A stretch of DNA of 10,984 bases from Chrysochromulina tobinii (lineage: Eukaryota > Haptophyta > Prymnesiales > Chrysochromulinaceae), in assembly GCA_001275005.1 (NCBI GenBank), contig JWZX01000211.1:1-10984 (forward strand). The letters are read 5' to 3'. A program made the translations under genes and the position numbers. The notes under the pieces were generated by a model. It worked only from the letters and a program-made list of their open reading frames with translations, did no database searches and was not told the origin of the DNA. Below, one piece after another: positions 7,106 through 10,984 of this stretch (position 1 is the stretch's first letter; each line of letters begins with the position of its first letter).

Positions 7106-8678
7106 GCGTGCCGCTCTTTTCGCCAAGGCCGGCTTTGGTGCCAACCACAACGTGGACCAGCTCGCAGAACTTCTCAAGCATGCAAGTGACCTGCCAGACT
7201 TCGGAGTCTCGCACGGCACCAGACGGAAAAACGAAGCGGCGTGGGCGCACTGGGAACAGTTTTCAGAACTAGTCGGCTTCGACCCGCTGCTCTCCGCAGA
7301 GCAAGCGCGCAACTACCCCAGTGAAGTTGGCACTTTGCTTGCCACCTTCTTGCTCTATATCTATCCCAAGATGAAGGGCAAGCGCGGCCGGCAATGGGCC
7401 TCTCCGCGCAGCGCGTTCGCCTATGTCTTGTCGATCATCCGAATCTTCCGAGAGTGGAAGATCATTCTGCCGCCCGCAAAAGTCGTGCAAGGCGAGCTGC
7501 ACGGTCTGCTACGCGCTTTCGTCGGTGTGTACGGAGCGCACGCCCTGATGCCCCAGAGACGCGAACCCTTCCGCTTCTCCATGGTGCAAGACCTGCTCAG
7601 GCACCCGAAGGACCGGCTTGGCGCACGCAGCTACGATCCAGCCAGTACCATCGGGTGGGCCTTTCGAGGCATGCTTGCGCTCGGCTGGCGCACCGGCCAT
7701 CGATTGGCCGAATTCGTCGCCCACCCGTCGGGCGAAGTGTGCTACGTAACGCGCCACGACGTGACGTACCTGATCGCAGGTGTGCCCGTCGCAGACCCGA
7801 CGCCGGCGCAGCTCGCCCTGCTGCGTCCCGGCGACACGATCCTCATAGCGCCACCGCGTTCAAAGACGGACCAGTTTGGAGAAATCCACTCCCCCTTCCC
7901 ATCGGCGATCGCCTACTCCGCCGATACCAACAGCGCCGGCTACATCATCCAGCAAATCGAACTCCTGCGACCTGTGCACGGACGCAGCCGAGAGAGCACG
8001 CCGCTGTTTGCCGATGAGTCGGGCCTGCCCTACACGCACAGCGTCATGGACACGCTCCTGCACGCCGCCCTCGTGCGCCTGTACGGCGAGCAGGTAGCCT
8101 CATGCTACTCGTGGCATTCGCTTCGCTCTGGCCTCGCCACGGCGCTCAAGGCGGCAGGTTGCGCCGACGACGTCATACAGATGATATGCCGCTGGGCAAA
8201 CCCGGAGTCGCTCAAGGTTTATGCCCGCCACGGCACATCGCTGCACATAAACTGGGTAGACCGCGCCGAAAAAGCCGTGATCGACGCGATCCTATCCTCC
8301 AGTGTGCCAAAGGTGTGCAACAGCGAAGGCAACATCGCCCTGCAGCACCACTTCGGAGGCACCGTCCCAACGCGGGCCAGACACGTTCTCGACAACGCAG
8401 ACCGGGATGCAGGCGATGCAACCGCCCCACCGCCGGCGCCCCCCGATGCGTCCCCGCTCACCCACACCAACGCCACAGGGCGTCGCGTGCGAGTGCCCGC
8501 GGCATGCTGGCCGACCTACCCCTGCACCGAACACGCAGGGCTCGGTTGGACGGCGCACATCATCTCGGTGCACCAACCAACCAGCGCCGCAACCCTACGC
8601 TTCGCCGAAGCAACGGATGACCGCGGCCTCCCTTTCGCAGATGTCCAGCTCCACCTAGGAACCCTCGTACCTTTCTAA
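7106..8678 (+). CDS. Tyrosine recombinase of the retroelement (ORF3)
   Basis: This enzyme would insert the circular DNA copy by strand exchange through a 3'-phosphotyrosine. An N-terminal core-binding region starts near 7155 (helical, with WAHWEQF). The catalytic domain follows: R in TGHRLAE (7701), K in RSKTDQ (7863), H and R in WHSLRSG (8115 and 8124), W in RWANPE (8193) and the nucleophile Y in KVYARH (8220). All six are in order, so it is probably active. A Pro/Ala linker (about 8415-8475) leads to a C-terminal extension (about 8485-8675), CWPTYPCTEHAGLGW to the end. This might be a small Tudor/SH3-like barrel; that is inference. Start: 7106 assumes the upstream intron is removed; without it the first near-start codon is a GTG at 7152 and the first ATG is near 7371. 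The stop is TAA. Confidence 0.88.
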
Positions 8679-8866
8679 CTCCATATCCACGTCACAGACC
8701 AGCCGTCGTCGACGAACGGCAGCCTTCATGAAACGCCTCGAGCGTGGATAACTCGGCTGCCAGCAAAACAATAACCCACCCTCCCACCCTATATGGGATT
8801 CTACACCAGTGACCGCACGACGCCGCCCAACCGCCAATACCACCGCCCCTCGGCACACCACACTAT
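8679..8866 (+). other. Non-coding interval after the recombinase
   Basis: About 190 bp between the recombinase stop and the first 81-bp repeat, presumably 3' untranslated sequence of the element. It is less GC-rich than the coding part. I see no ORF, hairpin or repeat I can support, and no clear AATAAA polyadenylation signal. Confidence 0.4.
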
Positions 8867-8947
8867 GGGACTCAGAGCCAGCCCCTGGCCGGCTCTCGGG
8901 GCTGTTTATTCATAACCATCCCTTTAAGTGTGATGCACAGAGAAGAC
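8867..8947 (+). repeat. 81-bp direct repeat, copy 1 (candidate B1)
   Basis: Identical over 81 bp to 9256-9336 (offset 389), with the match ending abruptly on both sides. Inside it two mutually exclusive hairpins can form: GAGCCAGCC with GGCCGGCTC (8875-8895, one mismatch) and CAGCCCC with GGGGCTG (8879-8885 and 8898-8904, perfect). In the PAT-type model this is the internal copy of the right terminal repeat. Confidence 0.92.
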
Positions 8948-9255
8948 GGTGAGTTCTAGCGCCTCGGCGCTAGATTGGTTGTCTTCCAGGGCAAACAACG
9001 CAACTTTGGGCGGAGGCGCGGCGGCTCGACTAGCCGACCGCGCCGGCGGGCGGGTATGCATGCATGCATGATACATATCATAACCCTCAGGTAACAGTCT
9101 GTACTATTCCTGTGGGAAAAGCGCAAGTGTGAGGGGACCTCGTCGCTAGGCCTTGTCGCTTTCGTGCCACGCGCCTGTGTGAGATCGCCCCGAGCGGCTC
9201 TCTCACCGCGTGTTTGTCGTGCCCCACCCTCCCGGACCCGTACTGTCTAGAATAG
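8948..9255 (+). repeat. 308-bp segment between the direct repeats (candidate A2)
   Basis: No coding content is supported. It holds an intron-like stretch (8949-8989) with a perfect hairpin, and the self-complementary run ATGCATGCATGCAT (9056-9069). In the A1-ORFs-B1-A2-B2 model this should duplicate the left end of the element. No match is seen in bases 1-440, so A1 would lie upstream of the window. Confidence 0.5.
8949..8989 (+). other. Intron-like 41-nt segment with an internal perfect hairpin
   Basis: It starts with GTGAGT after a G and ends TTGTCTTCCAG before a G, both near the consensus for spliceosomal introns. Inside is the inverted repeat CTAGCGCC-TC-GGCGCTAG (8956-8973), an 8-bp stem with a 2-nt centre. 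It begins one base after the 81-bp repeat ends. The length is very short for an intron. It could be a splice unit in the element's 3' leader or a recombination-site structure; neither is shown. Confidence 0.3.
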
Positions 9256-9336
9256 GGGACTCAGAGCCAGCCCCTGGCCGGCTCTCGGGGCTGTTTATTC
9301 ATAACCATCCCTTTAAGTGTGATGCACAGAGAAGAC
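9256..9336 (+). repeat. 81-bp direct repeat, copy 2 (candidate B2, right end of the element)
   Basis: A perfect copy of 8867-8947, preceded by AATAG where copy 1 has ACTAT. Its 3' limit at 9336 is the proposed junction with host DNA. It contains an ATG (9322) that is in frame with the signal-peptide ORF downstream. Confidence 0.92.
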
Positions 9337-9408
9337 CTCTTCACATGTTCGGGCGCGGAAAGATTCGTCAGGCAAAAGTCTGGAACGAGAGCGACCCTTC
9401 CAAAGGTG

Positions 9409-9507
9409 ATGCGCAGCGTTCTTGCGTTCCTCCTCGCGAGCTCGGCGAGTGCGCTGCAGCTATCCTCGCCCAAAGCCCTTCTGCACAAGTACAAGAAAGA
9501 GTTCTGA
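9409..9507 (+). CDS. Short secreted-protein ORF with signal peptide; probable first exon or truncated gene
   Basis: ATG at 9409 begins a textbook signal peptide: MR, then a hydrophobic core VLAFLLASS and a likely cleavage after ASA. Only about 15 further residues (LQLSSPKALLHKYKKEF) follow before TGA at 9505. In algae with complex plastids this could target the secretory route or be part of a bipartite plastid signal. 32 residues is too short for a usual secreted protein. It may be exon 1 of a split gene (GT-containing candidates include AAGTACAAG near 9489; GGGTGAGG near 9515 lies past the stop), a gene remnant, or chance. The same frame extends up to ATG 9322 inside the 81-bp repeat, but the signal peptide favours 9409. 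I do not recognise the mature part. Confidence 0.4.
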   Translation: MRSVLAFLLASSASALQLSSPKALLHKYKKEF

Positions 9508-9590
9508 GGCGGGTGAGGGTACAAGAAGTAGGCGACAGCTCTCGAGGAATACGTGGCCGGGCGATTTGGTTTCAGCGTGGCATTCTCATG

Positions 9591-9625
9591 CCTCAAAGCG
9601 CCCACGACGACTGGCTGCTTTGAGG
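9591..9625 (+). repeat. Hairpin with a perfect 9-bp stem
   Basis: CCTCAAAGC (9591-9599) pairs with GCTTTGAGG (9617-9625) around a 17-nt loop. It lies in a non-coding stretch after the signal-peptide ORF. No function is assigned. Confidence 0.7.
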
Positions 9626-9732
9626 TGTCGGTCGCCCTTCCCGGAGTTTCGTCGTGGCCGCCCCCGCCAGTGGCGGAGAAGAATTATCTGTTGACGGTTG
9701 TCCATTGAGTTCACCCTGGCTGCAGGGGCCCC

Positions 9733-9848
9733 AAAACACGAAAACACAAAACACAGCCCACAGGCGAGCAAGGCCAAAACACAAAAACACAAAACACACG
9801 CCCTGCGGGCGAGGCTAAAACACGAAAACACAAAGCACCAAAACACAG
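9733..9848 (+). repeat. CA-rich minisatellite, about 42-bp period
   Basis: Units start at 9733 (43 nt), 9776 (41 nt) and 9817 (partial), with a further AAAACACAG at 9840-9848. Each unit has three AAAACAC blocks, then a GC-rich tail of 19-21 nt (AGGCGAGCAAGGC or GCGGGCGAGGCT). The A/C strand bias is strong and unlike the surrounding GC-rich DNA. Confidence 0.85.
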
Positions 9849-9862
9849 GGGGGATCAAGGGC

Positions 9863-10089
9863 TCATTTGGTTTTCGACCACCTTTTTGGTGTAAAATGGC
9901 GACTTCGCGGCCGTCCCGCGCGGCCGAGCGCGTACATGCGGGGGCGCGAGACTTTCAGGGATGCTAAATCAACCCACCGTCCGGGTCCGGTACCGCTTCT
10001 CCGAGCTCAACGCGTGCGCGCGCTGGCGCTGAAGAGCTTCATCTTGAGAGCACCAAGCTCTTTTCAGCAGATGGTCGAAAACCAAATGA
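9863..10089. mobile_element. MITE-like element with perfect 18-bp terminal inverted repeats
   Basis: 9863-9880 (TCATTTGGTTTTCGACCA) is the exact reverse complement of 10072-10089. The 227-bp unit has no supported ORF. A second imperfect inverted repeat lies inside (GCTGAAGAGCTT at 10028-10039 against AAGCTCTTTTCAGC at 10055-10068). AAGGG occurs at 9857-9861 and 10089-10093 near the two ends; a target duplication is possible but does not abut both repeats cleanly. The superfamily is not assigned. Confidence 0.6.
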
Positions 10090-10148
10090 AGGGTATGTTG
10101 GTGCTTCACTGCCGCTCCTGCGCATGCGCCCTGCTAGCCATGAGCATC

Positions 10149-10229
10149 TTGTAACGTAACTGTAACACCGGACGGCATGCAATTCTTCGTCGGGCGGGCG
10201 TTGGCCGTTTTGTAACGAAACTGTAACAC
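10149..10229 (+). promoter_or_regulatory. Paired TGTAAC repeats upstream of the proline-rich protein gene
   Basis: TTGTAACGTAACTGTAACAC (10149-10168) recurs at 10210-10229 with one change (61-bp offset). A shorter ACTGTAACA lies at 10323-10331, 20 bp before the next start codon. Repetition of TGTAAC upstream of a start suggests protein-binding sites or 5'-UTR elements. I see no TATA box. Confidence 0.4.
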
Positions 10230-10350
10230 TTGTTACTGCGTCTCGATCAGCTTCCGGCAAAGTCTCATCCGTCGCTGTATTGCGTCTTGCCCTCTTGCCT
10301 GCGTCGCTGAAGGACCACCCATACTGTAACATTTTGCGACTCTTGTCGAT

Positions 10351-10984
10351 ATGCGCCCCACGACCCTTCTCCGTGCGGGGCTGCTGCTTGCAGTGGCCTC
10401 TGGACAGCTGCCCCCCCCGCCGGCGTCGCCCCCCCGGCCGCCATCGCTGCCGCCTAATTGCCGCTGCAACAACGAGTGTTTGGGAGCTCCCCAGTACGCC
10501 GAGGACGGCACCTGCGACGACGGCGGTGTGGGCAGCACATATTCTGACTGCGAGCTAGGCACGGACTGCGAGGATTGTGACTTCCAAGTACGCTGCTTGG
10601 TGCCGCCGAGTCCGCCGCCGCAGCCACCCAAGCTGCCACCAGATCCCCCGCCGAGGTCGCCGTCGCCATGCCCCCCGCCATGCCCCCCACCTCCACGTGC
10701 GCTGTCGCCACCGCCACCTCCGCCATCCCCATCGCCGCCTCCGCCGTCTCCGCCTCCGCCGTCGCCATCGCCGCCTCCACCGTCGCCATCGACGCCTGCG
10801 CTGTCGACCCCACAACGGCCGCCACCGCCGCCTGCAACAACGCCGCAGCTTCCGGCGCATTGCACGTGCAACGACCTGTGCGTTGGCAATCCCACCTTCG
10901 CCTCTGATGGCTTTTGCGACGACGGCGGTCCCGGAGCAAGCTTTGCTGAATGCGATCCCGGCACGGATTGCCAGGACTGCGGGG
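10351..10984 (+). CDS. Secreted proline-rich protein with CDDGG cysteine repeats (3'-partial)
   Basis: ATG at 10351 is the first after an in-frame TAA at 10327, and 211 codons are open to the window edge. Residues 1-19 form a signal peptide (MRPTTLLRAGLLLAVASGQ). A short Pro stretch follows, then Cys repeat 1 (residues 37-76), an extensin-like linker of SPPPP and SPSPPPP runs (about 85-168) and Cys repeat 2 (171-210). Both repeats have exactly the same spacing, C-x-C-x3-C-x11-C-x11-C-x5-C-x2-C, with the shared core DGxCDDGG and GTDCxDC. Acidic residues near the cysteines recall calcium-binding LNR-type modules; that is an analogy. Such Pro-linker plus CDDGG proteins are common in haptophytes and some other algae, probably as cell-surface or extracellular matrix proteins. 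Only two repeats are visible; more may follow. Confidence 0.8.
   Translation, partial: MRPTTLLRAGLLLAVASGQLPPPPASPPRPPSLPPNCRCNNECLGAPQYAEDGTCDDGGVGSTYSDCELGTDCEDCDFQVRCLVPPSPPPQPPKLPPDPPPRSPSPCPPPCPPPPRALSPPPPPPSPSPPPPSPPPPSPSPPPPSPSTPALSTPQRPPPPPATTPQLPAHCTCNDLCVGNPTFASDGFCDDGGPGASFAECDPGTDCQDCG

Larger units (their letters stand above)
422..9336 (+). mobile_element. DIRS/PAT-like tyrosine-recombinase retrotransposon (left end not located)
   Basis: Seen: a Gag-like ORF, a Pol frame with reverse transcriptase (YTDD at 5609-5620) and RNase H, and a tyrosine recombinase ORF follow one another on the plus strand. After them come two identical 81-bp direct repeats separated by 308 bp. Known: a reverse transcriptase/RNase H combined with a tyrosine recombinase, rather than a DDE integrase, defines the DIRS order; PAT- and Ngaro-type members end in split direct repeats (A1-ORFs-B1-A2-B2). 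Inferred: 8867-8947 is B1, 8948-9255 is A2 and 9256-9336 is B2, the right end. No copy of 8948-9255 is seen left of the Gag ORF, so A1 is probably upstream of the window and 422 is only the minimum left limit, set by the stop codon before the Gag frame. The long unbroken frames suggest a recently active copy. Confidence 0.88.

Noticed and set aside
7152-7154. GTG at 7152 as the true recombinase start
   Set aside because: GTG initiation is not expected in a nuclear eukaryotic gene. It is only the first near-cognate codon after a long open stretch, so splicing or frameshifting is more likely.
6350-7312. 320-codon minus-strand ORF
   Set aside because: It lies opposite the RNase H region and the recombinase start and is rich in Arg, Ala and Ser, as expected of the antisense of GC-rich coding DNA. 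No domain is seen.
7106-8678. Crypton (recombinase-only DNA transposon)
   Set aside because: An intact reverse transcriptase and RNase H lie directly upstream on the same strand.
8867-9336. The 81-bp pair as LTRs or as target-site duplications
   Set aside because: They sit only 308 bp apart with no coding between them, are too long for a target duplication and lie on one side of the ORFs; a split direct repeat fits better.
10233-10964. 243-codon glycine-rich minus-strand ORF
   Set aside because: The Gly runs are the complement of the proline codons of the gene at 10351, which has a signal peptide and conserved Cys modules.
1-10984. tRNA, rRNA or CRISPR array
   Set aside because: No cloverleaf, no rRNA-like conserved block and no regularly spaced palindromic repeats with unique spacers were seen on either strand.

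Overview
The window looks like nuclear DNA of a GC-rich eukaryotic alga. A haptophyte is my first guess and a dinoflagellate or another secondary-plastid alga the alternative. This rests on the overall GC-richness, good spliceosomal splice-site consensus sequences, a DIRS-type retroelement, and a secreted proline-rich protein with paired 'CDDGG' cysteine repeats of a kind common in such algae. The taxon is inference; nothing here fixes it.

About 85% of the window (from near 422, perhaps earlier, to 9336) is one tyrosine-recombinase (DIRS/PAT/Ngaro-type) retrotransposon in remarkably intact condition. Its parts, in order, are: a leader with a 104-bp-period tandem duplication (303-474); a Gag-like ORF (to 1759) with a Gly/Lys linker, a Cys/His cluster and a basic tail; a very long Pol frame (to 7012) holding an in-frame minisatellite, a cytosine-C5-methyltransferase-like domain, a large unassigned region, reverse transcriptase with YTDD, and RNase H; a tyrosine recombinase ORF (to 8678) with all six catalytic residues and a C-terminal extension; and two identical 81-bp direct repeats (8867-8947 and 9256-9336) flanking 308 bp. 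The last arrangement is what the B1-A2-B2 half of a PAT-type 'split direct repeat' should look like. The matching left terminus (A1) is not visible, so the left end probably lies upstream of base 1.

The main points of interest are two. First, Gag and Pol are one continuous frame interrupted by a single UGA, and Pol passes to the recombinase by a change of frame. Each of those two stop codons lies inside a strong 5' splice-site consensus (GGTGAGA at 1755 and AGGTAAGC at 7007). Splicing or not splicing could therefore decide whether Gag, Gag-Pol or Pol-recombinase is made. Second, a cytosine-methyltransferase-like domain sits at the N-terminal side of Pol, whereas DIRS elements classically carry an adenine-methyltransferase-like domain after RNase H.

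Right of the element (9337-10984) is host-like sequence: a small ORF with a clean signal peptide that may be a first exon (9409-9507), a 9-bp-stem hairpin, a CA-rich minisatellite (9733-9848), a 227-bp MITE-like unit with perfect 18-bp terminal inverted repeats (9863-10089), TGTAAC-containing repeats, and the 5' part of a secreted proline-rich, cysteine-repeat protein gene (10351 to the window end). The left flank (1-227) holds the 3' end of a small ORF with an in-frame internal repeat. The minus strand carries only shadow ORFs.
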